A stretch of 64,000 bases of DNA, from assembly GCF_002844275.1 (NCBI RefSeq), contig NZ_NXGX01000005.1, positions 186,001-250,000 of the forward strand, in the 5' to 3' direction. The notes under the pieces were generated by a model. It did no database searches and was not told the origin of the DNA. It saw only the letters and a list, made by a program, of their open reading frames with translations. The translations under genes were made by a program, and so were the position numbers. The DNA comes from Thalassospira lohafexi. Its GTDB lineage: Bacteria; Pseudomonadota; Alphaproteobacteria; Rhodospirillales; Thalassospiraceae. Position 1 is the stretch's first letter. The number at the start of each line of letters is the position of its first letter. This document shows positions 1-10,452 of the stretch, in pieces.

Positions 1-503
1 GTCTGTATCGTCCTGTTTCTGGCAAGGTCAGCATCAACAATACCCAGCTTGGCCCGCAAAGCATGTCGGCGTATCGCAATCTGATCGCGACCGTTTTTTC
101 AGACTCTCATCTGTTTGAGGAACTGTTTGGCACAACCGACATCGCGGTTGAGGATGCGCAATACTGGATCGAACGGTTTGAGCTTGCCCACGTGACCGGC
201 ATTCGCGACGGGCGGTTTATCACCATCGCGCTATCGGCTGGACAACGCAAACGCTTGGCTCTGATCACGGCTATTCTTGAAGATCGACCGATCATTGTGC
301 TTGATGAATGGGCCGCGGATCAGGACCCGTATTTCCGTAAAAAGTTCTACCGCGAAATTCTGCCTGAACTTAAACAGCGCGGCACGACCATCATCGCCGT
401 CACCCATGACGATCATTATTTTGATGTTGCCGACCGTCGATTGCACCTTGATACCGGCAAGCTGAGCGAGCTTGATCTCACTGACCCGCGCGGGAGGATC
501 TGA
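1..503 (+). CDS. Cyclic peptide export ABC transporter, C-terminal part (5' end outside window)
   Basis: This is the end of an ABC exporter nucleotide-binding domain; the frame is open to the window edge, so the start lies upstream. Visible are the ABC signature region (LSAGQRKRLALIT), Walker B followed by the unusual acidic string VLDEWAADQDP, and the H-loop (VTHDDHYF). The same WAADQDP string occurs at the matching place in the next gene, so the two are close paralogues. WAADQDP after Walker B is typical of the SyrD/PvdE cyclic-peptide and siderophore exporter family (membrane domain fused to ATPase). The stop codon lies one base before the next start, so they are co-transcribed. The exported substrate is not visible; a nonribosomal peptide is inferred from family and from the neighbouring thioesterase. 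Confidence 0.85.
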   Translation, partial: LYRPVSGKVSINNTQLGPQSMSAYRNLIATVFSDSHLFEELFGTTDIAVEDAQYWIERFELAHVTGIRDGRFITIALSAGQRKRLALITAILEDRPIIVLDEWAADQDPYFRKKFYREILPELKQRGTTIIAVTHDDHYFDVADRRLHLDTGKLSELDLTDPRGRI

Positions 504-504
504 C

Positions 505-2145
505 ATGATGCTGTTCAATGTCCTGCGCACGCGCGCGAACATCAATATGCGCACTGTTGTTGCCCTCCTCGTCATGGCGGCCGTCTCGACCACCATGGTT
601 CTGGTCATCGTCAATATGGCCTCGTCTCAGGCCGAAGAGGGCACCATCAGCGCGCGGCTTCTGGCCTTGATGGCGCTATCATTGATCGGCTTCATCTGGT
701 CGCAGCACACCGCAGACACGCTTGTCGCAGGCGAGGTCGAACGCATTCTGCATCAATTCCGCTTGTCCCTGTTTGACGAAGTTCGCACATCCTCCCCCGA
801 AACGCTTGAAACCGTTGGTCAGGGCCCGATACAGGCCGCTATGACCCAGGAAATGCAGACCATCTCAAACACCCTGCCGATGCTGATGAACGGCATACAG
901 CAACTGGTTCTGATCGTGTTCGTCAGCCTGTATCTTGCGTGGTTGTCGCTGTTTGCCTTTGCCATGATCGCCGTGCTTGCTGCCTTGGCTGTCGGCATTC
1001 ACCTCTATCGCATCAAACGCATTAATGCCGCCGTCCGCGAAGCCGCCGAGGACGAAGGCAAACTGTTTGGCGGGCTGACCGATCTGCTTGATGGGTTTAA
1101 GGAAGTGAAGATGAACAGTCTTCGCCGTGAAACCCTGCTGTCGCGGCTCAAAACCCGGTCGGAACGCACCCGCGATACCAAGGCCACCATCAAACAACAA
1201 TGGACCCGTGAAACCGCCGCCGTACAACTTGCGTTTTATATCATGATGGCGGCCATGGTTTTCATCGTGCCGATGTTCACATCCGACTATCATGACGTCG
1301 CGGTGCAAACCACCACGGCCACCCTGTTTTTGTTTGGCCCCATCGGCTCGACCATCATGACCTTGCCGGCCTTTAACGACAGCGAAGCCGCCCTTGCCAA
1401 AATCACCAGCCTGCAAGAAGAACTCGGTGATGCGCTTAGCAAACAGCACCAGCGCGAAGCCAATGCCACCGACAGCAAAGACACAAGCGCACCGCTTACC
1501 GACATCACGGAAATTGCGCTGAACGATGTGCGTTTTACCTATCCCGGCCCAACTGGCGGGTTTTCCGTCGGCCCGCTGAACGCCAGCTTCAAACGCGGTG
1601 AAATTACCTTTATCACCGGGGGAAACGGGGCGGGAAAATCAACCATGATCGCGCTTTTGACCGGTCTTCGCGCCTTTGACAGCGGTGAAATTACGGTCAA
1701 TGGCACGCCTCTGGGTATTGATCAGCTCCAGAACTACCGCGATCAGTTTGCCTCGGTCCTGGCGGGCTACCATCTTTTTGACGCCCTTTATGGCATTGAC
1801 CCGATTGACGAGGATAAGGTCAACGCCCTGCTCAATCAGATGGAAATCGCCAATAAGGTAACGCTTGAAAACAACGCCTTTTCAACAACATCCCTGTCAC
1901 AGGGCCAACGCAAACGCCTGGCCCTGATCACCGCCCTTCTTGAAGAAAAACCCGTCCTCGTACTTGATGAATGGGCCGCGGATCAGGACCCGCATTTCCG
2001 TTCGGTCTTTTATGAAAAAATTCTGCCCGACCTGCGCGCACAGGGCAAAATCCTGATTTGCGTCACCCATGATGACAGATGGTTCCACCTTGCGGATCGC
2101 ATCTATCATGTCCGCGATGGGCAGTTTGACGAGACCAGCACCTAG
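505..2145 (+). CDS. Cyclic peptide export ABC transporter (SyrD/PvdE family), membrane domain plus ATPase
   Basis: A 546-residue exporter half-transporter. About 310 N-terminal residues carry the hydrophobic transmembrane segments. The ATPase follows, with Walker A (GGNGAGKST), signature (LSQGQRKRLAL), Walker B plus WAADQDP, and H-loop (VTHDDRWF). It should pump a peptide product from cytoplasm to periplasm. I chose the ATG at 505 because GGGAGG lies 8 bases upstream; an in-frame ATG at 472 would overlap the previous gene by 32 bases. It directly follows a paralogous gene, so the pair may form a heterodimer or handle two related products. Family assignment is strong; the substrate is unknown. 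It converges on the thioesterase gene. Confidence 0.88.
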   Translation: MMLFNVLRTRANINMRTVVALLVMAAVSTTMVLVIVNMASSQAEEGTISARLLALMALSLIGFIWSQHTADTLVAGEVERILHQFRLSLFDEVRTSSPETLETVGQGPIQAAMTQEMQTISNTLPMLMNGIQQLVLIVFVSLYLAWLSLFAFAMIAVLAALAVGIHLYRIKRINAAVREAAEDEGKLFGGLTDLLDGFKEVKMNSLRRETLLSRLKTRSERTRDTKATIKQQWTRETAAVQLAFYIMMAAMVFIVPMFTSDYHDVAVQTTTATLFLFGPIGSTIMTLPAFNDSEAALAKITSLQEELGDALSKQHQREANATDSKDTSAPLTDITEIALNDVRFTYPGPTGGFSVGPLNASFKRGEITFITGGNGAGKSTMIALLTGLRAFDSGEITVNGTPLGIDQLQNYRDQFASVLAGYHLFDALYGIDPIDEDKVNALLNQMEIANKVTLENNAFSTTSLSQGQRKRLALITALLEEKPVLVLDEWAADQDPHFRSVFYEKILPDLRAQGKILICVTHDDRWFHLADRIYHVRDGQFDETST

Positions 2146-2158
2146 GCCCAAACGTCGA

Positions 2159-2908
2159 TCAACCGCCAAACGCCTCCGCAACCAACGCTGTCACCGCATT
2201 TTGATGGTCGGTGATAAAGAAATGTCCGCCAGCATAAACATGCTTGGCAAACCCACCCGTGGTTGCCTTCTGCCACCCCTCAAGGTCGTCTGGCACCGGG
2301 CTTGTATCCGCATCCCCGCCAAACACGGTAATCGGGCAGGATAGCTTGGCAAGATCACCGGAACATGCGGTTTCCGAAAGCTTGAAATCGGCGCGAAGTG
2401 GCGCTTCAAACAGGTCCCGATATTCCTGATTTTCAAGAATTTCATTGGGTGTCCCGCCATATTTGGCGATCTCTTGCCAGAATTGGTCGGACGACAACCC
2501 ATGTAAGGGTGAGCGTTTCATCGCAATATCGGGGCTGCGCCGTGCCGCCAGAAACAAATGCTCTGGCCCGCACTCCCCTTCTCTAGCCTCCGCAACGATC
2601 TTACACGCCAGATGGTGCGAAATGATCGCCCCCATCGAATAGCCAAAAAATGCATACGGCTTATCGGTCAGTGGCCCTATGGCCCTATGGATGGCCGCAA
2701 CCATGCCATCAATTGTATCAATCAATGGTTCGCCAAACCGCTGCTCGCGGCCCGGAAGGCAGACCAGCACAAGCTCAATATCGGCGGGCAAACGGCTGCG
2801 CCATGACCGGTAAAACGATGCCCCACCGCCAGCAAACGGAAAGCAAAACAGCCGCCGCCGCGCTGTCATCTGCCCCGGTAGGGATACGAACCATTTGCTC
2901 TGCGTCAT
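2159..2908 (-). CDS. Type II (external) thioesterase of a nonribosomal peptide or polyketide pathway
   Basis: A 249-residue alpha/beta hydrolase. The N-terminal FCFPFAGGGASFY is the oxyanion-region signature of GrsT-type thioesterases. The nucleophile elbow GYSMG puts the serine near residue 91; the acid is in GGDADTSP and the histidine in GGHFF near the C terminus. Such enzymes remove misprimed acyl groups from carrier proteins of peptide synthetases. The ATG at 2908 is preceded by AAGGAA; the frame stays open further upstream but without a ribosome site. It faces the two exporter genes, which fits a peptide biosynthesis locus extending left of the window. No synthetase is present here, so the product cannot be named. 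Confidence 0.85.
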   Translation of the reverse strand: MTQSKWFVSLPGQMTARRRLFCFPFAGGGASFYRSWRSRLPADIELVLVCLPGREQRFGEPLIDTIDGMVAAIHRAIGPLTDKPYAFFGYSMGAIISHHLACKIVAEAREGECGPEHLFLAARRSPDIAMKRSPLHGLSSDQFWQEIAKYGGTPNEILENQEYRDLFEAPLRADFKLSETACSGDLAKLSCPITVFGGDADTSPVPDDLEGWQKATTGGFAKHVYAGGHFFITDHQNAVTALVAEAFGG

Positions 2909-3035
2909 CGGGTTCCTTCTTTTCCTATCGATCCGTCTGATAATGCGCCAACCAGAAAACGACAAACCCCTTGTTATCATCGTTTTAGCCGTAACTCCAA
3001 CGCGCACGATTTTCACGCCTGTCATGGTCCAAAAC

Positions 3036-3072
3036 AAAGCGCCCCCGACAGTTAGTTATCGGGGGCGCTTTT
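3036..3072 (-). terminator. Rho-independent terminator, end of hut/TRAP transcription unit
   Basis: A 13-base stem (AAAGCGCCCCCGA with its complement) encloses a ten-base loop and is followed by a T-tract on either strand. It lies just beyond the stop of the TRAP large subunit, so it should end the minus-strand operon. The symmetric A/T flanks could also stop plus-strand transcription. Confidence 0.8.
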
Positions 3073-3095
3073 AAACATATCTCTTTGCAACCTGA

Positions 3096-4643
3096 TCAGA
3101 AAACCACACTCGGCAACCAGTTCGCCAGTGACGGCCAAAGCCAGATCACGAAAATGCCAAATACCTGAAGCGCGATAAACGGCACCACACCTTTGTAAAT
3201 CTGGCCGGTGGTGATTTCCGGTGGGGCCGCACTGCGCAGGTAAAATAACGAGAACCCGAACGGCGGGGTTAAGAACGATGTCTGAAGGTTGATCGCAATC
3301 AGGATCGCCAGCCACACCGGATCATGCCCCATCATGATCAAGCCGGGCGCAATAAGCGGCAGCAAGATCACCGTGATTTCAACGAAATCAAGGAAGAAGC
3401 CCAGAACGAAAATCACCGCCATGCAAAAAAACAGCGCCCCCGTAGGGCCTCCGGGCATGGATTCAAGGATTTCCGCCACATGGTCTTCACCGCCCAACCC
3501 GATAAACACCAGCGAAAACATGCTGGCCGTCAGGATGGTGGCAAAAATCATCGAAGATACCGTCATGGTCGATGTCAGTGCGGATTTCAAAACATCCGCC
3601 TTCCACGCCTGTTTCAAACAGGCGGCAATCGCCATAATCCCGGCAATCGACAGCACGACGTAGCCCGCCCCCAGCACATAATCAAACCCGGTCAGGTCAC
3701 TGCGCTGCAAACGGACCGGTGCGATACCGGCCATGATCGCCAAAATCAAAAGGGCAACTGTGCCCAGAAGAACCAGATTACGATTAGCCCCCTGACGCAC
3801 ACCCGCCATCAGGATCGCACCAATCGCGCCCACCGATGCGGCCTCGGTCGGAGTGGCAATCCCGCCAAGGATCGCACCAAGTACGGCGATAATCAGCAAC
3901 ACCGGTGGCAACACCGCGCCGAAAACCTCCCCCATACTGGGTCGGCCATCGTCACTTTGAACCGGCGGCATGTCCTGCGGGCAAAAATATCCGCGCAGCA
4001 AAATATAGATGATGTAAATCGCCACCAGCGTCAGGCCCGGGATCAAGGCCCCGGCAAAAATCTGCCCGACGGAAATGGTTTCAATCGTGAATTTGCCCTG
4101 CTCATACTGCGCCTGCTGATAGGCCGATGACATCACATCCGACAGAATAATCAGCAATGTCGATGGCGGGATAATCTGCCCCAATGTCCCGGCCGTGCAG
4201 ACAAGCCCGGATGCCAGTTTCGGGTTATATCCCGTGCGCAACATGGTTGGCAGCGCGATCATGCCCATGGCGATCACCGTCGCCCCAACAATCCCAGTCG
4301 ATGCCGCCAAAAGCGCGCCGACCAACACCACCGAAATGCCAAGCCCGCCGCGCAACTGGCCAAACAGCCGCCCCATGGTATGAAGCAAATCCTCGGCAAT
4401 GCGCGATCGTTCAAGAACAACGCCCATCAGGACAAACAACGGAATGGCGATCAAAACATCATTGGTCAGCGTGCCAAAGACCCGCTGTCCGAACGCCCCC
4501 ATCAGACCGATGTTCATTGTATCGGTGACCCAGCCGAGATAGCCAAACGCCACCGCAACACCGGCAATCGAAAATGACACCGGGAAACCCAGAAGGATGC
4601 AGCCCATCAGGGCAACAAACATCAATAAATCAAGATATTCCAT
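3096..4643 (-). CDS. TRAP transporter large permease subunit (DctM/FcbT3 type)
   Basis: A 515-residue, very hydrophobic protein with the features of TRAP large membrane subunits: an N-terminal LLGFPVSFSIAGVAV helix, repeated glycine-rich helices (for example GALLAASTGIVGATVIAMG) and LTPPFGFSLFYLRSAAP near the C terminus. It forms the ion-coupled translocation channel in the inner membrane. Its ATG overlaps the stop of the small subunit by one base (TAATG), so translation is probably coupled. It is longer than the usual 430 residues, as in the mannitol/chloroaromatic (FcbT) subgroup to which the adjacent binding protein also belongs. The position downstream of hutU suggests histidine, urocanate or a related imidazole acid as substrate; that is inference only. 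Confidence 0.9.
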   Translation of the reverse strand: MEYLDLLMFVALMGCILLGFPVSFSIAGVAVAFGYLGWVTDTMNIGLMGAFGQRVFGTLTNDVLIAIPLFVLMGVVLERSRIAEDLLHTMGRLFGQLRGGLGISVVLVGALLAASTGIVGATVIAMGMIALPTMLRTGYNPKLASGLVCTAGTLGQIIPPSTLLIILSDVMSSAYQQAQYEQGKFTIETISVGQIFAGALIPGLTLVAIYIIYILLRGYFCPQDMPPVQSDDGRPSMGEVFGAVLPPVLLIIAVLGAILGGIATPTEAASVGAIGAILMAGVRQGANRNLVLLGTVALLILAIMAGIAPVRLQRSDLTGFDYVLGAGYVVLSIAGIMAIAACLKQAWKADVLKSALTSTMTVSSMIFATILTASMFSLVFIGLGGEDHVAEILESMPGGPTGALFFCMAVIFVLGFFLDFVEITVILLPLIAPGLIMMGHDPVWLAILIAINLQTSFLTPPFGFSLFYLRSAAPPEITTGQIYKGVVPFIALQVFGIFVIWLWPSLANWLPSVVF

Positions 4644-5164
4644 TAGCTTTGCGCACCCCTGTCTTCAGCACCGCCGCGCAAAATAATGATTTGCCTGAGC
4701 AAACAGGCCACAGACTGAATAATCAAAAGAAGACAAAACGCCGGGATCAGTGATTTCAAAAGCCACACGGCGGGAATACCCCCAACCGAAATCGCCCCTT
4801 CCATCATCGATACGGAATTAACCACCGATGGCCATGTCCAATACAGTAAGGCCGCCATCGACGGGATTGCCAGAAACACATAGCCAAACGTATCTATGCG
4901 CGCCTTGGTGGTGTCCTTGGCCGCAGCATAGAAAATATCGACCCGCACATGCCGATCCACCAAAAGCGTATAACCCGCACCAAGCATGAAAAGCCCGGAA
5001 TGCAGGTACAAAACGCTTTCATTCAGCGCAATAAAGCTGAACCCGAAAACATAGCGCAGCAAAACCACGGAAAACTGCAAAAGAACCATCAACAGCGCAA
5101 ACCAGCGCACCGTCATCCCGGTCCAGTGGTTCACAAGATCAAGCCGATCAGCAAGGCGTTGCAT
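4643..5164 (-). CDS. TRAP transporter small permease subunit (DctQ/FcbT2 type)
   Basis: A 173-residue membrane protein with about four hydrophobic helices. The motif RYVFGFSFIALNE, followed by a glycine-rich helix and RHVRVDIFY, is typical of DctQ small subunits. It pairs with the large subunit in the inner membrane. I start it at the ATG at 5164 (MQRLADRLD); the open frame continues upstream but runs into the hairpin after the binding-protein gene. The last base of its stop is the first base of the large-subunit ATG. Substrate unknown. Confidence 0.85.
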   Translation of the reverse strand: MQRLADRLDLVNHWTGMTVRWFALLMVLLQFSVVLLRYVFGFSFIALNESVLYLHSGLFMLGAGYTLLVDRHVRVDIFYAAAKDTTKARIDTFGYVFLAIPSMAALLYWTWPSVVNSVSMMEGAISVGGIPAVWLLKSLIPAFCLLLIIQSVACLLRQIIILRGGAEDRGAQS

Positions 5165-5184
5165 CAAATCCCCCCGAAAGCAAA

Positions 5185-5216
5185 AACCGGCGCAAGGGCA
5201 ACCCCTTGCGCCGGTT
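5185..5216 (-). terminator. Hairpin plus T-run between binding-protein and permease genes (attenuator)
   Basis: A 14-base stem (AACCGGCGCAAGGG with its complement) and a four-base loop are followed on the minus strand by TTTTT. It lies between the end of the TRAP binding protein and the start of the small permease. It has the form of an intrinsic terminator and probably gives partial termination, so that more binding protein than permease is made. Confidence 0.72.
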
Positions 5217-5226
5217 AGCATCTTTA

Positions 5227-6324
5227 TCAGAAGCCAAGCACCTTGGCGCGTGCATTCATCTGACCATTATCGGCATAGGTCATATAACCGCCAATCAGGT
5301 CACGATAAGACACAAAGCTTTCGGTTACTTTGCGCGTCAACGCATCGTCGCTTTCGCGCAATTCGCCAATCACTTCGGCCGCTGCTTCACCCATGGCGGA
5401 GATCACTTCTTCTGGCAACATACGGACTTTGACGTCCTGCTCGGCCACCAGTTTCTGCAACGCCATCGCGTGTTTGGTCTCATACTCGGTCCAGACTTCA
5501 TTATAAAGACTGTCACAGGCAAATTTGACCACGGCTTTAAGATCATCGGGCAGATCGGCAAACGCCTTGGCATTAACCGCACATTCCTCGGCTGAGGACG
5601 GCTCACCAACACCCGGCCAGTAGTAATTTTTGGCAACCTGATAGAAACCAAGCGCACTGTCGGACCACGGACCAATGAACTCACCGGCATCAAGTGCACC
5701 TGACTGCAACGCCTGGAACATGTCGCGCCCGCCCATGGCCTGAACCGCCATACCAAGTTTTGAACACATCTCGGACGCAAGGCCCGTGGTGCGGAATTTA
5801 AGCCCCTTAAGGTCATCAACCGAATTGATTTCATTGCGGAACCAACCCGCCCACTGCGGGCCAGAGTTCCCGCACAGGAACGGTTTCAACCCGAACTGAC
5901 CATACATTTCATCATACAGGTCCTGACCGCCACCATGGGCAAGCCAACCGGCTTGCTCGTCGGCACGCAGGCCAAATGGCTGCGACCCGAACAGAAGGAT
6001 GCCTTTGGATTTTGACCCCCAATAGGCCGGAACTGCGTGATAAATTTCTGCTGTGCCTTCAGCCACCGCATCAAACACACCATTGCCCGGAACAAGTTCA
6101 CCCGCAGCATGCAGTTTGACTTCAATCCGCCCGCCCGAAAGGGTGGTGATACGATCAGCCAGTTTCTGTGCCGCAACGCCCGGCCCAGGAAGATTTTTCG
6201 GCCATGCGGTGACCATATTCCACTGGCGTTTATCCTGTGCAATGGCAGGGGTTGCAAAAGTTGCGGCCGCGGCCGCTGCACCAACACCGGCAACACCGGC
6301 GGTCAGAAAATCACGTCTTTTCAT
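5227..6324 (-). CDS. TRAP transporter substrate-binding protein (DctP family, FcbT1/mannitol-chloroaromatic type)
   Basis: A 365-residue periplasmic protein with a Tat-type signal (MKRRDFLTAG, a hydrophobic stretch, then ATPAIAQ). The mature part begins with WNMVTAWPKNLPGPGVAAQ, typical of the TRAP binding proteins of the mannitol/chloroaromatic group. The conserved substrate-arginine region is around FRTTGLASEM. A strong AAGGAGG site precedes the ATG. The gene lies 71 bases downstream of hutU in the same direction, with only hairpins lacking a T-run between. It may therefore be transcribed with hut and bring in histidine, urocanate or imidazolepropionate. Tat export suggests folding before export. 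Substrate is inference. Confidence 0.88.
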   Translation of the reverse strand: MKRRDFLTAGVAGVGAAAAAATFATPAIAQDKRQWNMVTAWPKNLPGPGVAAQKLADRITTLSGGRIEVKLHAAGELVPGNGVFDAVAEGTAEIYHAVPAYWGSKSKGILLFGSQPFGLRADEQAGWLAHGGGQDLYDEMYGQFGLKPFLCGNSGPQWAGWFRNEINSVDDLKGLKFRTTGLASEMCSKLGMAVQAMGGRDMFQALQSGALDAGEFIGPWSDSALGFYQVAKNYYWPGVGEPSSAEECAVNAKAFADLPDDLKAVVKFACDSLYNEVWTEYETKHAMALQKLVAEQDVKVRMLPEEVISAMGEAAAEVIGELRESDDALTRKVTESFVSYRDLIGGYMTYADNGQMNARAKVLGF

Positions 6325-6395
6325 TGTTAAGCCTCCTTGATTGAACCCTGATCAGGGGCGGGGAGCCCCCGCACCTGTCGTGTAACGTATCGAAT

Positions 6396-8072
6396 TTATT
6401 TGCCGAGAATCCCGGGCAGATTAAGCCCGTGTTCACGTGCACAATCGAGTGCAATGTCATATCCCGCATCGGCATGACGCATCACACCGGTTGCCGGATC
6501 ATTCCAAAGAACGCGTTCGACCCTACGTGCGGCATCTTCTGTGCCGTCACAACAAATCACCATGCCTGAATGCTGCGAAAAGCCCATTCCGACACCGCCG
6601 CCATGATGCAACGAAACCCATGTGGCCCCCGATGCGGTATTCAGCAGCGCATTAAGCAACGGCCAGTCACTGACCGCGTCCGAACCATCTTGCATGGCTT
6701 CGGTTTCGCGGTTCGGGCTTGCGACCGAACCACTGTCAAGATGGTCACGACCGATCACCACCGGGGCTTTCAACTCACCATTCTTGACCATCTCGTTAAA
6801 CGCCAGCCCCAAACGATGACGCTGCCCCAGCCCGACCCAGCAAATACGCGCGGGCAGACCCTGGAACGATATCCGGTCACGGGCCATATCCAGCCAGTTA
6901 TGCAGATGTTCATCATCGGGGATCAATTCTTTGACCTTCTGATCGGTCTTGTAAATATCTTCCGGATCACCCGACAACGCGGCCCAGCGGAACGGACCAA
7001 TCCCCTTGCAAAACAGCGGTCGGATATAGGCCGGAACAAAGCCGGGAAACGCAAATGCGTTTTCCAGACCTTCTTCAAGCGCGACCTGACGGATATTGTT
7101 GCCGTAATCGACCGTCGGGATACCGGCATCATGGAAGGCGACCATCGCCTCGACCTGAACGCGCATTGATGCGCGGGCGGCCTTTTCGACTGCTTTGGGA
7201 TCTGATTCCTGCTTTTCGCGCCACTGCGCCACCGTCCAGTTTTGCGGCAAATAACCATGCACCGGATCATGGGCCGATGTCTGATCCGTCACAATATCCG
7301 GACGTACGCCGCGCTTGACCAGTTCCGGGAACACATCGGCCGCATTGCCAATCAGGGCAACCGATTTGGCCTCTCCCGCCTTGGTCCAGCGATCAATCAT
7401 CTCCAGCGCCTCATCCAGCGAATGGGTCTTGGCATCGACATAACGGGTCCGCAGGCGGAAGTCAGCCCGCGTCTCATCGCACTCAACCGCCAAACAGCAC
7501 GCCCCGGCCATCACAGCCGCCAACGGTTGTGCGCCGCCCATACCGCCCAAACCACCGGTCAGAATCCATTTGCCCTTAAGGCTGCCGTCGTAATGCTGAC
7601 GCCCGGCCTCAACAAAGGTTTCATAGGTGCCCTGCACAATGCCCTGCGACCCAATGTAAATCCACGAGCCCGCGGTCATCTGGCCATACATCGCCAGACC
7701 CTTTTTATCGAGTTCGTTGAAATGGTCCCAATTGGCCCAATGGGGGACAAGGTTGGAATTGGCAATCAAAACACGCGGGGCGTCCTTGTGGGTTTGAAAC
7801 ACCCCAACCGGCTTGCCCGACTGCACCAAAAGGGTCTGGTCGTCTTCCAGTTCTTTGAGGCTGGCAACGATCTGATCGAAATCCTTCCACGTCCGGGCCG
7901 CCCGGCCAATCCCGCCGTAAACCACCAATTCATGCGGATTTTCGGCAACATCGGGATGAAGGTTATTCATCAGCATGCGCATCGGCGCTTCGGTCAGCCA
8001 GCTTTTTGCGGTGATGTCGGTTCCGGTTGCCGGATAGATATCACGCTGATTGTGACGCGGGTTGTTGGTCAT
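6396..8072 (-). CDS. hutU: Urocanate hydratase (urocanase)
   Basis: A 558-residue, full-length urocanase, the second step of histidine degradation, using NAD+ as an electrophilic cofactor to turn urocanate into imidazolonepropionate. Diagnostic segments are [13 protein letters not shown] (dinucleotide site), [26 protein letters not shown] and [16 protein letters not shown] near the C terminus. The N terminus ([17 protein letters not shown]) is close to the usual family start. Its ATG overlaps the hutG stop by four bases. Cytoplasmic. Nothing looks truncated. Confidence 0.97.
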   Translation of the reverse strand: MTNNPRHNQRDIYPATGTDITAKSWLTEAPMRMLMNNLHPDVAENPHELVVYGGIGRAARTWKDFDQIVASLKELEDDQTLLVQSGKPVGVFQTHKDAPRVLIANSNLVPHWANWDHFNELDKKGLAMYGQMTAGSWIYIGSQGIVQGTYETFVEAGRQHYDGSLKGKWILTGGLGGMGGAQPLAAVMAGACCLAVECDETRADFRLRTRYVDAKTHSLDEALEMIDRWTKAGEAKSVALIGNAADVFPELVKRGVRPDIVTDQTSAHDPVHGYLPQNWTVAQWREKQESDPKAVEKAARASMRVQVEAMVAFHDAGIPTVDYGNNIRQVALEEGLENAFAFPGFVPAYIRPLFCKGIGPFRWAALSGDPEDIYKTDQKVKELIPDDEHLHNWLDMARDRISFQGLPARICWVGLGQRHRLGLAFNEMVKNGELKAPVVIGRDHLDSGSVASPNRETEAMQDGSDAVSDWPLLNALLNTASGATWVSLHHGGGVGMGFSQHSGMVICCDGTEDAARRVERVLWNDPATGVMRHADAGYDIALDCAREHGLNLPGILGK

Positions 8073-8872
8073 GATTTGCCTCGTAGTGCTGGGGCCAATG
8101 CGGCCAAAGTTGTCAAAATTTCAGAAAGATGCGTGCGCAGTTTTGCAGCCCGCGTCTCGTCATAGGTCCAAGGCGCTGCCTCGGCCGACAAATACGTCGA
8201 TTGTGCCAGTTCCATCTGAATGGCGTGCTGATTGATGTCCGGGCGGCCATAATGGCGCGTGGTCCAGCCGCCTTTGAAACGACCATTCAAAATGGATGAA
8301 TATCCTTCGGCCTGCGCACAAATATCCTGGGTCAGCATTTCGATCGTATGGTCACAGGTCGTGCCCAGATTGGTACCAATGTTGAAATCAGGAAGCGTAC
8401 CCTCAAACAAAAACGGAATGTTTGACCGGATCGAATGGCAATCATACAGGATCGCAATCCCATGCTTGGCGCGCACCCGCTCCAGTTCCGCCCAAAGAGC
8501 CGCGTGATAGGGGGCGTGGAACTGCTTTGCGCGCTCTGCGATGTCGTCTTCGGTCGGGGCAACATCCCAGATGTTTTCACCATCAAAATCGGTCAGTGGC
8601 ACCAAGGTTGTCGTGTTCTGACCGGGATACAGGCTTTCCCCCGCCGGATCGCGGTTGGCATCAATCACGTATCGATGAAATGTCGCACGCACCGTGGTTG
8701 CACCGTCCAAAACACCATCATACAGGGTATGAATATGCCAATCGGTATCGGCCAGTTCGCGTCCGCGATTATTGAGCTTGGCGGCAATCTCATCGGGCAC
8801 ATACGTCCCGGTATGGGGCAGCCCCAAAACAATCGGGCTATCGCCGCGCTTGATTTCAACCGGATCAATCAT
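8069..8872 (-). CDS. hutG: N-formylglutamate deformylase (N-formylglutamate amidohydrolase)
   Basis: A 267-residue enzyme of the N-formylglutamate amidohydrolase family; it releases formate and glutamate in the last step of the pathway that runs through HutF. Family landmarks are [11 protein letters not shown] near the N terminus, DTDWHIH (metal ligands), YVIDANRDP and ILYDCHSI, then [12 protein letters not shown]. This family is distinct from the formiminoglutamase also sometimes called HutG. Presence of hutF in the same cluster fits the deformylase role. It is packed between hutH (two-base gap) and hutU (four-base overlap). Confidence 0.94.
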   Translation of the reverse strand: MIDPVEIKRGDSPIVLGLPHTGTYVPDEIAAKLNNRGRELADTDWHIHTLYDGVLDGATTVRATFHRYVIDANRDPAGESLYPGQNTTTLVPLTDFDGENIWDVAPTEDDIAERAKQFHAPYHAALWAELERVRAKHGIAILYDCHSIRSNIPFLFEGTLPDFNIGTNLGTTCDHTIEMLTQDICAQAEGYSSILNGRFKGGWTTRHYGRPDINQHAIQMELAQSTYLSAEAAPWTYDETRAAKLRTHLSEILTTLAALAPALRGKS

Positions 8873-8874
8873 GA

Positions 8875-10452
8875 TTAATCACCTCCGCCAACGACAAAAC
8901 CCGAAAGACCGGCGGTATTGACAAGCGTTCCGTTGGTCACCAGTTCCCCCGCCTTGGCCAGATCGGGCGCCATGTAACGGTCCTGTTTGACGGTCGCGAT
9001 ATCCTTGCGCACCGTCCCCAGCACATTCTGCAAACCGGAACTGGTTTTAAGCGGGGCTCTGAACTCAACACCCTGTGCAGCACAGATCAGCTCAACACCC
9101 AGAATATAAGACAGATTGGCATTCATCCGCGCCAACCGGCGTGCCCCGTGGGCCGCCATCGACACATGGTCTTCCTGATTAGCACTGGTCGGCGTGCTGT
9201 CGGTCGAACACGGGTTTGCCAGATGCTTGTTCTCACTCATAAGCGCCGCTGTTGTGACCTCGGCAATCATCAGGCCAGAATTAAGCCCCGGTTCCGGCGT
9301 TAAGAACGGCGGTAAATCATGCGAAAGCGTTGGATCAACCATCAAGGCGACCCGGCGCTGGGCGATTGCGCCGATTTCGGCGACCGCAAGCGCGATCTGA
9401 TCGGCGGCAAAGGCCACCGGCTCGGCATGGAAATTCCCGCCTGATACAATCCGCCCGTCTTCTTTCAGCACCAGCGGATTATCGGTCACCGCATTGGCTT
9501 CAATCTCCAAGGTCTGCCCGGCAAAGCGCAGCAAATCCATCGCCGCCCCGGTGACTTGTGGCTGACAGCGGATGCAATAGGGGTCCTGAACGCGGGTATC
9601 ACCTTCACGGTGGCTTTCGCGGATTTCCGATCCATCCATCAAATCGCGCATCGCACGTGCGACATTGATCTGGCCCGGATGACCCCGCAATGTATGGATT
9701 TCATCGACCAGCGGCGCGGTTGACCCCATGATCGCATCAGTCGAAAGCGATGCCGTCACAATCGAGCTTGCCGCATTGCGCCAGGCTGAAAACAGCCCGA
9801 CCAGCGCACAGGCGGTTGAAAACTGCGTACCGTTAATCAGCGCCAAGCCTTCTTTGGGCCCAAGCACCACCGGCGTCAAACCGGCTTTGGCCAGCGCGTC
9901 TGCGCCGGGCATGGTTTCGCCGTTATAAATGGCTTCCCCCGCCCCGATCATGGCAGCCGCCATATGCGCCAATGGCGCCAAATCACCCGATGCGCCAACC
10001 GACCCTTGTGATGGCACAACCGGGGTTACGCCGCATTCCAGCATTCCTTCGATCAGGTCAATAATGTCCCAGCGCACACCCGATGCCCCACGACCAAGTG
10101 ACAGCAATTTCAACGCCATCATCAACCGCGTGGTCGCGATATCAAGCGCTTCCCCCACACCGCAACAATGGCTCAGGATCAAATTACGTTGCAGGGTTTC
10201 GGTATCTTGCGATGCAATCTTGACCGATGCCAGTTTGCCAAACCCGGTATTAACCCCATAGACCGCATCCTCGCCATCGGCAGCGGCGCGCACCATCGCA
10301 TGTGCCGCCTCAACCCCGGCCTTGGCCGACGGATCAAGTTTAACCGCGCGCTGATCGCGCCAGATGGCTTCAATATCCGCCAGTTTTGCCGATGCAGGAA
10401 CGAGCGTCAGAGGTGCGGTGTTGCCTTGGGTCTGGTTATGGGTCGCGGTCAT
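8875..10452 (-). CDS. hutH: Histidine ammonia-lyase
   Basis: A 525-residue cytoplasmic enzyme that deaminates L-histidine to urocanate. The MIO cofactor tripeptide Ala-Ser-Gly sits near residues 154-156 inside [13 protein letters not shown]. Other conserved parts are YGVNTGFG near residue 65, [10 protein letters not shown], and [15 protein letters not shown]. The first 20 residues are an extension of low conservation. It is the second gene of the minus-strand hut unit after hutI, from which it is separated by 170 bases holding inverted repeats but no clear terminator T-run. Confidence 0.97.
   Translation of the reverse strand: MTATHNQTQGNTAPLTLVPASAKLADIEAIWRDQRAVKLDPSAKAGVEAAHAMVRAAADGEDAVYGVNTGFGKLASVKIASQDTETLQRNLILSHCCGVGEALDIATTRLMMALKLLSLGRGASGVRWDIIDLIEGMLECGVTPVVPSQGSVGASGDLAPLAHMAAAMIGAGEAIYNGETMPGADALAKAGLTPVVLGPKEGLALINGTQFSTACALVGLFSAWRNAASSIVTASLSTDAIMGSTAPLVDEIHTLRGHPGQINVARAMRDLMDGSEIRESHREGDTRVQDPYCIRCQPQVTGAAMDLLRFAGQTLEIEANAVTDNPLVLKEDGRIVSGGNFHAEPVAFAADQIALAVAEIGAIAQRRVALMVDPTLSHDLPPFLTPEPGLNSGLMIAEVTTAALMSENKHLANPCSTDSTPTSANQEDHVSMAAHGARRLARMNANLSYILGVELICAAQGVEFRAPLKTSSGLQNVLGTVRKDIATVKQDRYMAPDLAKAGELVTNGTLVNTAGLSGFVVGGGD

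Noticed and set aside
3324..4130. Long plus-strand open frame of 268 codons opposite the TRAP large subunit
   Set aside because: Its composition (His, Gln, Arg-rich, no domain) is that of an antisense shadow of the well-supported DctM gene.
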